Notes under the pieces: model-generated | Database searches by the model: none | What the model saw: the letters and a program-made list of their open reading frames with translations, nothing else | Told to the model about the DNA's origin: nothing | In this document: positions 43,401-53,059 of the stretch, piece by piece | Layout of the letters: every line of letters begins with the position of its first letter | Numbering within the stretch: the first letter of the stretch is position 1 | DNA from: Bradyrhizobium sp. sBnM-33 | GTDB lineage: Bacteria; Pseudomonadota; Alphaproteobacteria; Rhizobiales; Xanthobacteraceae | DNA: 64,000 nt | Assembly: GCF_032917945.1 (NCBI RefSeq) | Contig: NZ_CP136624.1 | Location: 2,852,001-2,916,000 of the forward strand | Reading direction: 5' to 3' | Made by a program: the position numbers and the translations under genes

Positions 43401-44119
43401 TAGCCCTGAACGCGCAACAGTTCACTTATGATCCGTGGCTTCATCCAGCCCACGTTGTCCATAATCTCCCTGCGCAGCGCGTCCTGTTCGGCCTCGTATT
43501 GCTCTCGCGTGATGCCTTGGCCACCCATCGCTGTAACTCCGAACGCTTCGAGCGCGAGATCACGGCGCTGCTTCCATTCGATCACGCGCTTGGTCATGAC
43601 CTCCGTAACCGCCGGCACCGTGCCAGGATGGCCCGCGATGTCACAGAGCTCTTTGGTGCGTACATCCGCCGCCAGCATCAATACGTTCCAGTCATCGTAT
43701 CCGATGAGGTTCATCTGGGCATACAGAAACGCGCCATGTTCGCCGTCCCAGATTGTGTGGTCGATGACCAAAAAAGGCGCGGCGCGGCAATAGCCATGGC
43801 GCATCGTCATTTCACGGTTGAAGGCCTCGGTGCGCTCCTCCAGCCGCTGCTTGGCTGCAGCAAAAAGAGCGATATAGTCGTTTGCCGTGGGCAGGACGTT
43901 GCGCGCATCATCGGGGGCGAAGCCAACGTCCCGCAGCAGCTTGCCGATCTTTGGATCGTCCCAGAGCTCCCTCGAGAAAGCGCGGGTTACACCATCTGCG
44001 TCGGGCGTCGGACGCATTGTCTCTTTCAACTCGGTGAAGCTCTGCGGCTTCCTGCGTCCGAATACTGCCACGGGTGCCTCGCGCCAAATCCATCGCGGCA
44101 ACCCTATGAGCAAAGTCAA
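43400..44119 (-). CDS. Unknown 239-aa protein
   Basis: I do not recognise a family. The sequence has no signal peptide or membrane span and is mostly charged helix (LFAAAKQRLEERTEAFNREMTMR) around a central hydrophobic, aromatic part (APFLVIDHTIWDGEHGAFLYAQ). Codon use is like the surrounding genes, and the frame is intact over 720 bases. An upstream hydrophobic N-terminus (LLIGLPRWIWREAP) may mean that the true start is further in, at the ATG of MRPTPDADG. No operon partner is evident. Confidence 0.6.
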   Translation of the reverse strand: MTLLIGLPRWIWREAPVAVFGRRKPQSFTELKETMRPTPDADGVTRAFSRELWDDPKIGKLLRDVGFAPDDARNVLPTANDYIALFAAAKQRLEERTEAFNREMTMRHGYCRAAPFLVIDHTIWDGEHGAFLYAQMNLIGYDDWNVLMLAADVRTKELCDIAGHPGTVPAVTEVMTKRVIEWKQRRDLALEAFGVTAMGGQGITREQYEAEQDALRREIMDNVGWMKPRIISELLRVQG

Positions 44120-44266
44120 TTAAATTGCATGAATCTGAAGCTGAAATCATGATCGAATTCTTCAATCTCCAGGTAGTCAAGACGATTGCTTGTTAGGTCT
44201 ATCCCATTGAGTGTGACATTGCTGGCGGCGTACAGGCGGCTTGCGCTCAATGACGAATTCGCGTTC

Positions 44267-44388
44267 CCGTGTCCCGGACGCGGCGCAGCGCGTAGCGGTG
44301 CGCCGCAGAGCCGGGACCACCTCCGATCCGCGGTGGGCCCCGGCTCAGCAGCGCATCACTTCGTGCTGCGCTGCATCCGGGGCACGAG
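44267..44388. repeat. Dispersed intergenic repeat with inverted arms
   Basis: The block starting gtgtcccggacgcggcgcag and ending ctgcatccggggcacgag contains paired inverted segments (tcccgg...ccggga and cggcgcagc...cgccgcag). It resembles dispersed repeats common in Bradyrhizobium intergenic DNA. No gene lies in 44120-44388. Confidence 0.6.
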
Positions 44389-45009
44389 TTAGCCCCCGTC
44401 CAGCGCTGCCAGCCGTTCCGCTTCCGCGATGTCGTCCATGGTGTTGGCGTTGAAAAACGGATCGAGCGGTGTGACCGGCCATGTCACCGTGGCAAGCCTG
44501 TAGCGCGCGGTCCAGCGGTCGATCTTCCTGATGTCCTCAACGACCAGCGCGTGGCGCAGTTGTTCGCGCAAGCTGACGCTCCACAGTCCGATCACCGGGT
44601 GCGACTGGCCGTCGGAGGCGGCGACGGCCAGCTCGGCATTCTCCGCTTCGAGCGCGCCATAGAGCCGCGACACCAAATCGCGCGGCAGGAAAGGGCAGTC
44701 CGCGGCGGCGCTGAGCACCAATTTTACATTGGGCCGGTTGGCGGCAGCCCAGTCCAGCGCCGCCAAGATGCCGGCGAGCGGGCCGGGAAAATCGGCGATG
44801 CCATCGGCAATGACCGGCAGGCCGAATGCTGAGAAGCGCGCCGGATCGCCATTGGCGTTGAGGATCAGGCCGGCGCATTGCGGCCCAAGGCGCGCGATCA
44901 CGCGGTCGAGAATGGTGCGGCCGCCGATCGTGCGCATCGGCTTGTCGCCGCCGCCCATCCGCCGCGCGAGACCGCCGGCGAGCAGTACGCCCGGAATTTT
45001 ACTCGTCAC
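44389..45009 (-). CDS. mobA: Molybdenum cofactor guanylyltransferase MobA
   Basis: MobA joins GMP to Mo-molybdopterin to form the guanine-dinucleotide cofactor used by enzymes such as formate dehydrogenase. The N-terminus has the nucleotide-binding signature [19 protein letters not shown], followed by [11 protein letters not shown] and [18 protein letters not shown] prefer the GTG start at 45009, which overlaps the fdhD stop by 11 bases and gives 206 residues; the longer ATG form (45054) would overlap fdhD by 56 bases and adds an unlikely basic extension. It is transcribed together with fdhD. Confidence 0.92.
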   Translation of the reverse strand: MTSKIPGVLLAGGLARRMGGGDKPMRTIGGRTILDRVIARLGPQCAGLILNANGDPARFSAFGLPVIADGIADFPGPLAGILAALDWAAANRPNVKLVLSAAADCPFLPRDLVSRLYGALEAENAELAVAASDGQSHPVIGLWSVSLREQLRHALVVEDIRKIDRWTARYRLATVTWPVTPLDPFFNANTMDDIAEAERLAALDGG

Positions 45010-45889
45010 GTTCTTCGCCCTTACGCTTGTGCCGCGCGGATTCTTCTTCGACATAGTCGAGGTTCTGGTCGAACACGATCCGCTCCTGTCCCGACAATGC
45101 GATGAAGCGTTTTCCCCGCGTGCGTCCGACCAGCGTCAACCCGACCTGCCGCGCCAGCTCGACGCCCCATGCGGTAAAGCCCGAGCGCGAGACGAGAATA
45201 GGAATACCCATCCGCACGGTCTTGATCACCATTTCCGAGGTGAGCCGGCCTGTGGTGTAGAGGATCTTGTCGGCGGGATCGACGTCGTGGCGATAGATCC
45301 AGCCGGCAATCTTGTCGACAGCGTTATGACGGCCGACGTCTTCGGTGTAGCAGACGGGCGTGCCTTCCTTGCACAGCACACAGCCATGGATCGCGCCGGC
45401 CTCCAGATAGAGCGAAGGCATGGTGTTGATGGTGCGCGTCATCTCGTAGAGCCACGACGTGCGCAGCTCGGCCTTCGGCAGCGCCACGTTCTCTACCGCT
45501 TCAAGCAGGTCGCCGAACGCGGTGCCCTGGGCGCAGCCGGACGTCTGCGTGCGCTTCTTCAGTTTTGCCTCGAAGTTGGTGTGATGCTCGGTGCGCACCA
45601 CCACCACCTGGAGGTCGTCGTCATATTCGACCTCAGTGACGACGTCGTCGTATTTCAGCATGTTCTGGTTCAGGAGATAGCCGAGCGCCAGATATTCCGG
45701 ATAATCGCCGATCGTCATCATGGTGACGATCTCCTGCGCGTTCAGATATAGCGTCAGCGGCCGTTCCACCGGCACCCGGATTTCGACGGCCGCGCCCGTC
45801 TGGTCGGTCCCGGCGACCCGCTCGGTCAGCCGCGGATCCTCGGGGTTCGGCACGATCAGGGGGGCCGGGGCTTTTTCCATCTTCATCAT
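44999..45889 (-). CDS. fdhD: Formate dehydrogenase accessory sulfurtransferase FdhD
   Basis: FdhD transfers sulfur from a cysteine desulfurase to the molybdenum cofactor, needed for active formate dehydrogenase. The 296-residue sequence has the family features [43 protein letters not shown] (active-site Cys region) and [14 protein letters not shown]. The ATG at 45889 is preferred over an open frame reaching 46189 that passes through a dispersed repeat. It is coupled to mobA and divergent from mobB. Confidence 0.93.
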   Translation of the reverse strand: MMKMEKAPAPLIVPNPEDPRLTERVAGTDQTGAAVEIRVPVERPLTLYLNAQEIVTMMTIGDYPEYLALGYLLNQNMLKYDDVVTEVEYDDDLQVVVVRTEHHTNFEAKLKKRTQTSGCAQGTAFGDLLEAVENVALPKAELRTSWLYEMTRTINTMPSLYLEAGAIHGCVLCKEGTPVCYTEDVGRHNAVDKIAGWIYRHDVDPADKILYTTGRLTSEMVIKTVRMGIPILVSRSGFTAWGVELARQVGLTLVGRTRGKRFIALSGQERIVFDQNLDYVEEESARHKRKGEERDE

Positions 45890-45960
45890 AGGACGCAGGT
45901 TAGCATGACTTTGTCTCCGGGCTGATATAAGGACCGGAGTCAACAAGTCACGGTTTACTC

Positions 45961-46051
45961 CGTCATGGCCGGGCTTGTCTCGGCCATCCACGCCTTCCTG
46001 CTGCGATAGCGTCAAGACGTGGATGCCCGGGTCAAGCCCGGGCATGACGAT
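45961..46051. repeat. Palindromic intergenic repeat between fdhD and mobB
   Basis: The stretch begins cgtcatggccgggcttgtc and ends gtcaagcccgggcatgacg. The two ends are imperfect inverted repeats and the centre repeats the theme (catccacg ... cgtggatg). This is a common dispersed palindrome of Bradyrhizobium-group genomes. Confidence 0.75.
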
Positions 46052-46082
46052 CCTGCAAGGAAATGCAGGCTCGGAGCGCAAG

Positions 46083-46610
46083 ATGAAAGTGATAGGCCTC
46101 GCCGGATGGAGCGGCGCCGGCAAGACCACCTTGCTGACGCGGGCGATCCCGCAGTTCGCAAAACAGGGCCTGCGCGTGTCCGTGATCAAGCACGCCCATC
46201 ACGCCTTCGATGTCGACGTGCCCGGCAAGGATTCCTGGCGGCATCGCGAGGCCGGTGCGGCCGAAGTTTTGGTGTCATCGGGGCGGCGCTGGGCGCTGAT
46301 GCATGAGCTGCGTGGGGCGCATGAACCACGATTGCCGGAACTGCTGGCGAAGATGTCGCCGGTCGATCTCGTCGTCGTTGAGGGATTCAAGCGCGAGCCG
46401 CACCGCAAGATCGAGGTCTACCGCGCCGCGAATGAAAAGCCGCTGCTGTTCCCCGACGATCCCGGTATCGTCGGAATCGCGACCGATACGGCGGTTGAAA
46501 CCAAGCTGCCGACCGCCCATCTCGACGATATCGAGGCGGTGGCGGCGATGATGTTGCGGTCTGCAATATCGCTCGAAGACGTGCTGGCGAAATGCGAAGC
46601 TGAGGGCTGA
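46083..46610 (+). CDS. mobB: Molybdopterin-guanine dinucleotide biosynthesis protein MobB
   Basis: MobB is a P-loop GTPase that assists MobA. The 175-residue protein begins with Walker A GLAGWSGAGKTTLLTRAI, continues with VSVIKHAHHAFDVDVPGKDSWRHREAGA and LVVVEGFKREPHRKIEV, all diagnostic for MobB. The ATG at 46083 directly precedes the P-loop; upstream in-frame codons run through a dispersed repeat. moeA follows 8 bases after the stop. Confidence 0.94.
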   Translation: MKVIGLAGWSGAGKTTLLTRAIPQFAKQGLRVSVIKHAHHAFDVDVPGKDSWRHREAGAAEVLVSSGRRWALMHELRGAHEPRLPELLAKMSPVDLVVVEGFKREPHRKIEVYRAANEKPLLFPDDPGIVGIATDTAVETKLPTAHLDDIEAVAAMMLRSAISLEDVLAKCEAEG

Positions 46611-46618
46611 TCAGGCAC

Positions 46619-47872
46619 ATGGCGCAATTGTCCGACGATTGCTTTGCCTTCGGCGGTCCGATGATGTCGGTCGATGAGGCCGTCGGTCTCATTGCCACGC
46701 GGGTGACGCCGGTGGTTGATATCGAGACGGTTGCGCTCGCCCGCGCCGACGGCCGCATTCTGGCGCACGAGATTTTGGCGCCGCTGCCGCTGCCGCCCTT
46801 CACCAATTCCGCCGTCGACGGCTATGCGGTTGCGAGCCGCGATCTGCCGCAGCAGGAAGAGCAAGCGTTTTCGGTTACCGGCCGCCTCCAAGCAGGCAGT
46901 TCCGCATCTGCCCCGCTCACGCCGGGACATGCCATGCGCATCTTCACCGGTGCGCCGATGCCCGAAGGCGCCGATACCGTGTTCATGCAGGAAGACGTCC
47001 GCATCGACGGCGACAAAGTCGTGCTTCCCGCAGGCCTCAAGCCGGGCGCCAATGTACGCCCCGCAGGTGAAGACATCGCTTCAGGCTTCGCGGCGCTGCA
47101 GGCGGGCCAGCGGCTGCGGCCGCAGGATGTCGCGCTTGCTGCGGCGTTCGGCCTGACTGAGCTCGATGTCGTCAGGCGTATTCGCGTCGCCGTGTTCTCC
47201 ACCGGCAACGAACTGGCCTCGCCGGGCGAGGTGCGCGCCGCAGCGCAATTGTTCGATTCCAACCGTTTCATGCTGATGGCGATGTTGTCGCGGCTCGGCT
47301 GCGAGGTCAGCGATCTCGGCATCATCAGGGATGATCGCGCCTCGCTGGCCCGCGCGCTGCAGGAGGTCGCGGGCAGCCATGATCTGATGCTCACCACCGG
47401 CGGCGTTTCGACCGGTGAGGAGGACCATGTCAAGGCAAGCGTCGAAAGTGTCGGCAGGCTGGTGCTGTGGCGGATGGCGATCAAGCCGGGGCGGCCCGTC
47501 GCGATGGGCATCATCGGCGGCACCCCGTTCATCGGATTGCCCGGCAATCCGGTGGCGAGTTTTGTCACTTTCGTTCACGTGGTGCGGCCGACCATTCTGG
47601 GGCTGTCCGGTGCCCGGCCGGAGCCGCTTCGGCCGATGCCGGTTCGCGCCGCCTTCAGCTACAAGAAGAAGATTTCGCGCCGTGAATATGTCCGCGTCAG
47701 CTTGCGCAAGGGTGCCGACGGCGCGCTCGAAGCGGTAAAATTTCCGCGCGAAGGCGCGGGCCTGCTGTCGTCGCTGGTCGATACCGATGGCTTGGTTGAA
47801 CTGCGCGAAGAGATCACGCTGGTCGAGCCCGGCCAGACGGTCGGCTTTTTGTCCTATGCAAGTCTGGTGTGA
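46619..47872 (+). CDS. moeA: Molybdopterin molybdenumtransferase MoeA
   Basis: This is the standard MoeA of 417 residues that inserts molybdate into adenylated molybdopterin. Visible motifs are PPFTNSAVDGYAVASRDL, FTGAPMPEGADTVFMQEDV, RVAVFSTGNEL, LTTGGVSTGEEDHVK and MAIKPGRPVAMG followed by GLPGNPVASFVTF. It sits between mobB and the tusA-like gene, upstream of the formate dehydrogenase genes. It is the third MoeA-type gene in the cluster and the only one with all canonical motifs in one standalone protein. Confidence 0.95.
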   Translation: MAQLSDDCFAFGGPMMSVDEAVGLIATRVTPVVDIETVALARADGRILAHEILAPLPLPPFTNSAVDGYAVASRDLPQQEEQAFSVTGRLQAGSSASAPLTPGHAMRIFTGAPMPEGADTVFMQEDVRIDGDKVVLPAGLKPGANVRPAGEDIASGFAALQAGQRLRPQDVALAAAFGLTELDVVRRIRVAVFSTGNELASPGEVRAAAQLFDSNRFMLMAMLSRLGCEVSDLGIIRDDRASLARALQEVAGSHDLMLTTGGVSTGEEDHVKASVESVGRLVLWRMAIKPGRPVAMGIIGGTPFIGLPGNPVASFVTFVHVVRPTILGLSGARPEPLRPMPVRAAFSYKKKISRREYVRVSLRKGADGALEAVKFPREGAGLLSSLVDTDGLVELREEITLVEPGQTVGFLSYASLV

Positions 47873-47907
47873 TTGACGTTGCGTCTCTGCTTCGCCATGT
47901 TCGAAAC

Positions 47908-48150
47908 ATGACCACCACGACCAAACTCGATCTTACCGGATTGAAATGTCCCTTGCCGGCGCTGAAAACGCGCAAGGCGCTGAAGGCAATCACGCCGGGC
48001 CACTTTCTCGAAGTGCATTGCACCGATCCGCTGTCGGTAATCGATATTCCCAACCTGATCCGGGAAACCGGTGACAAGGTCGAGATCGCCGAGCGTGCGG
48101 AGAGCCGTATCGTTTTCTTGATCGAGAAAGCGGACGCGCCGGGGAACTGA
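47908..48150 (+). CDS. TusA/SirA-like sulfur carrier protein
   Basis: The 80-residue protein has the TusA signature LDLTGLKCPLPALKTRKAL with the sulfur-carrying Cys in the Cys-Pro pair. TusA-like proteins relay sulfur from cysteine desulfurase to tRNA or molybdenum-cofactor enzymes. Placed between moeA and the formate dehydrogenase genes, it may donate sulfur through FdhD to the cofactor, an inference from position. The ATG at 47908 gives a normal-length protein; the frame also continues upstream to 47869. Confidence 0.9.
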   Translation: MTTTTKLDLTGLKCPLPALKTRKALKAITPGHFLEVHCTDPLSVIDIPNLIRETGDKVEIAERAESRIVFLIEKADAPGN

Positions 48151-48491
48151 GCTGGCCCGCGAGGCATCTGCATGCGAGGCACCTGCATGATGGTGCCATT
48201 GCCGTCTGCTTGCGGATCATTTTGGATTCATATCGATCAATCGCAGACGTCAATCGATACGCGTTCGCAATCGCAACATGAGACAGCTTTATTGATCTCC
48301 GGATCAATACAAGGTCTCATCCGGCATCGGGCAAGGCAGGCCCGGCATGGCTCGCGCCAGACGCGGCAAAATCTGCACTGCGCCACCGCCTGCCGCCTTA
48401 AATGCCTATTAAAGCGCGATAATTCGCTTGGCATCTGGCATGCCACGGGCTAAGCTCGCAGCAAGAAATCGGCAGGGAACGAGACGTTTCG
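48151..48491. other. Intergenic region upstream of the formate dehydrogenase genes
   Basis: About 340 bases lie between the tusA-like stop and the fdsGB start. I see no open frame with protein-like features. The stretch around 48230-48300 is less GC-rich than its surroundings and may hold the formate dehydrogenase promoter. No clear palindrome was found. Confidence 0.4.
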
Positions 48492-50210
48492 ATGGATCAC
48501 GACGTACACGACCTACAAAAAGTCCGCTCGTTCGAACATCCGGGCGCGGGACGGAAGCGGGCCAAGGCGACGCCGAAGGGCCGTCAGGTCGATCCCACTG
48601 CCGCCCACGAGATCGAACTCCTGCTCGGCGACCGGCCGCGGCGGCGCGACCTGCTGATCGAGCATCTGCACCTGATCCAGGACAAATATCACCAGATCTC
48701 GGCGGCTCATCTTGCTGCGCTTGCTGACGAGATGAAGCTGTCATTTGCGGAAGTGTTCGAGACCGCGACGTTCTATGCGCATTTCGACGTGGTGAAGGAG
48801 GGCGCCCCCGATATCGCGCCGCTGACGATCCGCGTCTGTGATTCCCTGACCTGCGCCATGATGGGTGCGGAGAAGCTGCTGCACGAGCTGCAGGATAGCG
48901 CCGGCCCCAGCATTCGCGTCGTGCGCGCGCCCTGCGTCGGCCGCTGCGATACGGCGCCCGCCGCCGAAGTCGGCCATCACTTCGTCGATCATGCCACAGT
49001 GACGGACGTGCTCGCCGCCGCCGAGGCCGGCGACACCCATGCGCATTTGCCAAGGTATACTGACTATGACGCCTATGTCGCAGGCGGCGGTTACAAGCTG
49101 CTCAATCGCCTGCGCTCCGGCGCGATGACGAAAGAAGATCTGCTGCAGGCGCTCGACGATGCTTCGCTGCGCGGGCTCGGCGGCGCCGGCTTTCCGACAG
49201 GGCGTAAGTGGCGGGCGGTGTTGGGTGAGCCCGGCCCGCGACTGATGGCGATCAATGGCGACGAGGGCGAGCCCGGCACATTCAAGGATCGCTATTACCT
49301 CGAAACCGACCCGCATCGCTTCATCGAGGGCATGCTGATCGGCGCACATGTGGTCGAGGCCACCGACGTTTATATCTATCTGCGCGACGAATATCCGGCC
49401 TCACGCGAAATCCTCACGTGTGAAATCGCAAAGCTGCCGCCGGGCGGTCCAGTGCTGCACATGCGCCGCGGCGCAGGCGCCTATATCTGCGGCGAGGAAT
49501 CCTCGCTGCTCGAATCCATTGAAGGCAAGCGCGGTCTGCCCCGGCACAAGCCGCCTTACCCATTCCAGGTCGGCCTGTTCGGCCTGCCGACGCTGATCAA
49601 CAACATCGAGACGCTGTGGTGGGTGCGCGACATCGTCGAGAAGGGCGCCGATTGGTGGAAGAGCCATGGCCGCAACGACCGTCATGGCTTGCGCAGCTAC
49701 TCGGTCTCGGGCCGCGTGAAAAATCCCGGCATGAAGCTGGCGCCGGCCGGCGTCACCGTGCGCGAACTGATCGACGAGTTCTGCGGCGGCATGGCCGACG
49801 GCCACACCTTCCATGCCTATCTACCGGGCGGTGCATCGGGCGGCATCCTGCCGGCATCGATGGACAATATCCCGCTCGATTTCGGCACGCTGGAAAAATA
49901 CGGCTGCTTCATCGGCTCCGCCGCCGTCGTCATCCTGTCCGAGCAGGACAGCGTGAAGAATGCAGCGCTGAACCTGATGAAATTCTTCGAGGATGAAAGC
50001 TGCGGCCAATGCACGCCGTGCCGGGTCGGTACCCAGAAAGCGGCGCTTTTGATGCAGCGGCCAATCTGGGACCGCGAACTGCTGGACCAACTGAGCCAGG
50101 CGATGCGCGACGCCTCGATCTGCGGGCTTGGACAAGCCGCCTCGAACCCGCTCACGTCAGTGATTAAGTATTTTCCGGAAGAATTCGTGCCGAAAGAGGC
50201 CGCGGAATGA
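48492..50210 (+). CDS. NAD-dependent formate dehydrogenase, fused gamma-beta subunit (NuoE-NuoF type)
   Basis: This subunit passes electrons from the catalytic subunit to NAD. The 572-residue protein combines a NuoE/FdsG-like domain (residues about 30-190, [2Fe-2S] ligands in VCDSLTCAMMG and APCVGRCDTAP) with a NuoF/FdsB-like domain (GLGGAGFPTGRKW and NGDEGEPGTFKDR for FMN/NADH, then ESCGQCTPCRVGT for a [4Fe-4S] cluster). In many bacteria these are two genes, fdsG and fdsB; here they are one. The fdsA gene starts 4 bases before its stop. Confidence 0.92.
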   Translation: MDHDVHDLQKVRSFEHPGAGRKRAKATPKGRQVDPTAAHEIELLLGDRPRRRDLLIEHLHLIQDKYHQISAAHLAALADEMKLSFAEVFETATFYAHFDVVKEGAPDIAPLTIRVCDSLTCAMMGAEKLLHELQDSAGPSIRVVRAPCVGRCDTAPAAEVGHHFVDHATVTDVLAAAEAGDTHAHLPRYTDYDAYVAGGGYKLLNRLRSGAMTKEDLLQALDDASLRGLGGAGFPTGRKWRAVLGEPGPRLMAINGDEGEPGTFKDRYYLETDPHRFIEGMLIGAHVVEATDVYIYLRDEYPASREILTCEIAKLPPGGPVLHMRRGAGAYICGEESSLLESIEGKRGLPRHKPPYPFQVGLFGLPTLINNIETLWWVRDIVEKGADWWKSHGRNDRHGLRSYSVSGRVKNPGMKLAPAGVTVRELIDEFCGGMADGHTFHAYLPGGASGGILPASMDNIPLDFGTLEKYGCFIGSAAVVILSEQDSVKNAALNLMKFFEDESCGQCTPCRVGTQKAALLMQRPIWDRELLDQLSQAMRDASICGLGQAASNPLTSVIKYFPEEFVPKEAAE

Positions 50211-52972
50211 CCAAGATCAAGTTCGAACTCGACGGCCAACAGGTCGAGGCCAACGCGGGCGAAACCATCTGGCAGGTGGCAAAGCGCCACCAGAAGGAAA
50301 TCCCGCATCTCTGCTACTCGCCTGAGCCGGACTACCGGCCCGACGGCAATTGCCGCGCCTGCATGGTCGAGATCGAGGGCGAGCGCGTGCTGGCGGCATC
50401 CTGCAAACGCACGCCGAGCGTCGGCATGAAGGTGAAGACCGAAAGCGCGCGCGCCGTCGCGGCGCAGAAGATGGTGATGGAGCTTCTGGTCGCCGACCAG
50501 CCGGCGCGCGAGACCTCGCACGATCCCGATTCGAAATTCTGGCACTGGGCCGAGAAGGTCGAGGTCACCGAGAGCCGCTTTCCCGCGGCTGAACGCTGGG
50601 CGGGCGACACCAGCCACCCCGCCATGAGCGTCAATCTCGACGCCTGCATCCAGTGCGGCCTGTGCGTGCGCGCCTGCCGCGAGGTCCAGGTCAACGACGT
50701 CATCGGCATGGCCTATCGCAACTCTGGCGCCAAGATCGTGTTCGACTTCGACGATCCCATGGGTGAATCGACCTGCGTCGCCTGCGGTGAATGCGTGCAG
50801 GCCTGCCCGACCGGCGCCCTGATGCCGTCGGTGATGCTGGACGAGAAGCAGACTCGCGTCACTTACGCGGACAAAAAGGTCGATTCGCTTTGTCCGTTCT
50901 GCGGCGTCGGCTGTCAGGTCACCTATCAGGTCAAGGACGAGAAGGTCATCTACGCCGAGGGCCGCGACGGCCCGGCCAACCACAACCGGCTCTGCGTCAA
51001 GGGCCGCTTCGGTTTCGACTACATCCATCACCCGCATCGGCTGACCAAGCCACTGGTGCGGCTGCCGAACGCGAAGAAGGACGCCAACGATCAGGTCGAT
51101 CCGGCCAATCCGTTCACGCATTTCCGCGAAGCGTCGTGGGATGAGGCGCTCGATATCGCAGCCAAGGGGCTCGTGAAGATTCGAGAGGAGAAGGGCGTCA
51201 AGGCGCTCGCCGGCTTCGGCTCGGCCAAGGGATCGAACGAAGAGGCGTATCTGTTCCAGAAGCTGGTGCGCACCGGCTTCGGCTCCAACAATGTCGATCA
51301 CTGCACGCGGCTGTGCCACGCCTCGTCGGTCGCAGCCTTGATGGAAGGCCTGAACTCGGGCGCGGTGTCGGCGCCGTTTGCCGCCGCGATGGACGCCGAG
51401 GTCATCATCGTGATCGGCGCCAATCCGACCGTGAACCATCCGGTTGCGGCGACCTATCTCAAGAATGCGGCCAAGCGCGGCGCCAAGCTGATCGTGATGG
51501 ATCCGCGCACGCAATCGTTGTCCCGGCACGCCTGGAAGCATCTCGCGTTCAAGCCCGGCAGCGACGTCGCCATGCTGAACGCGATGCTGCACACCATCAT
51601 CACCGAGGGGTTGACCGACCAGCAATATATCGCGGGCTATACCGAAGGCTTTGACGAGCTCACCGAGCGCATCAAGGAATTCCCGCCGGAGAAGATGGAA
51701 GCGATCTGCGGTGTCCCTGCCGAGACGCTGAAGGAGGTGGCGCGGGTCTATGCACGCTCGCGCGCCTCGATCATCTTCTGGGGCATGGGCATCAGCCAGC
51801 ATATCCACGGCACCGACAATGCGCGCTGCCTGATCGCGCTGGCGCTGACCACCGGCCAGGTCGGCCGTCCCGGCACCGGCCTGCATCCGCTGCGCGGCCA
51901 GAACAACGTGCAGGGCGCCTCCGACGCTGGCCTGATCCCGATGTTCCTGCCGGATTACCAACCGGTCGGACGCACCGATCTGCGCGAGCCTTTCGAAAAG
52001 CTCTGGCATCAGGACCTCGATCCCGTGCGCGGCCTCACCGTCGTCGAGATCATGAACGCGATCCACGCCGGCGAGATTACGGGCATGTACATCGAGGGCG
52101 AAAACCCCGCGATGTCGGATCCCGATTTGCAGCACGCGCGCCACGCGCTGGCCATGCTCGACCATCTGGTAGTGCAGGATCTCTTCGTCACGGAAACCGC
52201 GTTCCATGCCGACGTGATCCTGCCGGCCTCGGCATTTGCAGAAAAGAGCGGCACCTTCACCAATACCGATCGCCGCGTGCAGCTCGCGCGCGAGGTGATC
52301 CGGCCACCGGGCGATGCGCGGCAGGATCTCTGGATCATCCAGGAGATCGGCAAGCGCATGGGCCTGCCGTGGAACTACAACGGACCGGCCGATGTGTTCA
52401 CCGAGATGACGCAGGTGATGCCGTCACTGAACAACATCACGTGGGACCGCCTGGTGCGCGAGGGCGCGGTGACTTATCCGGTCGACGACCCGAACAAGCC
52501 CGGCAACGAGATCATTTTCACCACAGGTTTCCCGACCGCGAGCGGCCGCGGCAAAATCGTGCCGGCGAAGGTGATCGCGCCCGACGAGGTGCCCGACGCC
52601 GAATATCCGATGGTGCTGTCCACGGGCCGCGTGCTCGAGCACTGGCACACCGGCTCGATGACCCGGCGCTCATCCGTACTCGACCAGATCGAGCCGGAAG
52701 CGGTGGCGTTCATGTCGCCGAAGGACATGCGCAAGCTTGGCGTCTGGCCCGGCGATTTCATCAAGCTGGAAACCCGCCGCGGCGCAGTCGAGGTCAAGGT
52801 GCGCTCCGACCGCGACGTGCCGGAGAACATGGTGTTCATGCCGTTCTGCTACGCGGAAGCGGCGGCGAACCTCTTGACCAACCCGGCGCTTGATCCGTTC
52901 GGCAAGATCCCCGAGTTCAAGTTCTGCGCGGTGCGTGCGGAAAAGGTCGCGCTGCAATCGGCGGCGGAGTAG
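50207..52972 (+). CDS. fdsA: Formate dehydrogenase, catalytic molybdenum subunit
   Basis: FdsA oxidises formate to CO2 at a bis-molybdopterin-guanine-dinucleotide centre. The 921-residue protein has an N-terminal [2Fe-2S] ferredoxin domain (HLCYSPEPDYRPDGNCRAC), two [4Fe-4S] motifs (CIQCGLCVRAC, CVACGECVQACPTG), the CPFCGVGC cluster near residue 228, and the active-site stretch DHCTRLCHASSV with Cys (not selenocysteine) as the metal ligand. The C-terminal cofactor-binding domain includes STGRVLEHWHTGSMTRRS. It depends on the neighbouring mobA, mobB, moeA and fdhD products. Confidence 0.95.
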   Translation: MTKIKFELDGQQVEANAGETIWQVAKRHQKEIPHLCYSPEPDYRPDGNCRACMVEIEGERVLAASCKRTPSVGMKVKTESARAVAAQKMVMELLVADQPARETSHDPDSKFWHWAEKVEVTESRFPAAERWAGDTSHPAMSVNLDACIQCGLCVRACREVQVNDVIGMAYRNSGAKIVFDFDDPMGESTCVACGECVQACPTGALMPSVMLDEKQTRVTYADKKVDSLCPFCGVGCQVTYQVKDEKVIYAEGRDGPANHNRLCVKGRFGFDYIHHPHRLTKPLVRLPNAKKDANDQVDPANPFTHFREASWDEALDIAAKGLVKIREEKGVKALAGFGSAKGSNEEAYLFQKLVRTGFGSNNVDHCTRLCHASSVAALMEGLNSGAVSAPFAAAMDAEVIIVIGANPTVNHPVAATYLKNAAKRGAKLIVMDPRTQSLSRHAWKHLAFKPGSDVAMLNAMLHTIITEGLTDQQYIAGYTEGFDELTERIKEFPPEKMEAICGVPAETLKEVARVYARSRASIIFWGMGISQHIHGTDNARCLIALALTTGQVGRPGTGLHPLRGQNNVQGASDAGLIPMFLPDYQPVGRTDLREPFEKLWHQDLDPVRGLTVVEIMNAIHAGEITGMYIEGENPAMSDPDLQHARHALAMLDHLVVQDLFVTETAFHADVILPASAFAEKSGTFTNTDRRVQLAREVIRPPGDARQDLWIIQEIGKRMGLPWNYNGPADVFTEMTQVMPSLNNITWDRLVREGAVTYPVDDPNKPGNEIIFTTGFPTASGRGKIVPAKVIAPDEVPDAEYPMVLSTGRVLEHWHTGSMTRRSSVLDQIEPEAVAFMSPKDMRKLGVWPGDFIKLETRRGAVEVKVRSDRDVPENMVFMPFCYAEAAANLLTNPALDPFGKIPEFKFCAVRAEKVALQSAAE

Positions 52973-52976
52973 GAGC

Positions 52977-53058
52977 CCGTAGCCCGGATGGAGCGCAGCG
53001 CAATCCGGGGCCAGTGCCTGTTGTTTTCCCGGATTTCGCTTCGCTGCATCCGGGCTAC
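52977..53058. repeat. Palindromic intergenic repeat after fdsA
   Basis: gtagcccggatggagcgcag at the left and gcttcgctgcatccgggctac at the right form a long imperfect stem with a loop of about 35 bases. It begins a few bases after the fdsA stop and may end transcription. It is a common repeat type in this group of bacteria. Confidence 0.78.
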
Positions 53059-53059
53059 T

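Noticed and set aside
44389..45054. Longer MobA starting at 45054
   Set aside because: It would overlap fdhD by 56 bases and add a basic extension not usual for MobA. The GTG at 45009 gives the normal N-terminus and an 11-base overlap.
44999..46189. FdhD starting at 46189
   Set aside because: The extra 100 codons run through a dispersed palindromic repeat and overlap mobB on the other strand. The ATG at 45889 gives the expected length.
49817..52207. A 796-codon minus-strand frame opposite fdsA
   Set aside because: It is the mirror of the GC-rich fdsA reading frame. The plus strand carries clear iron-sulfur and molybdopterin motifs.
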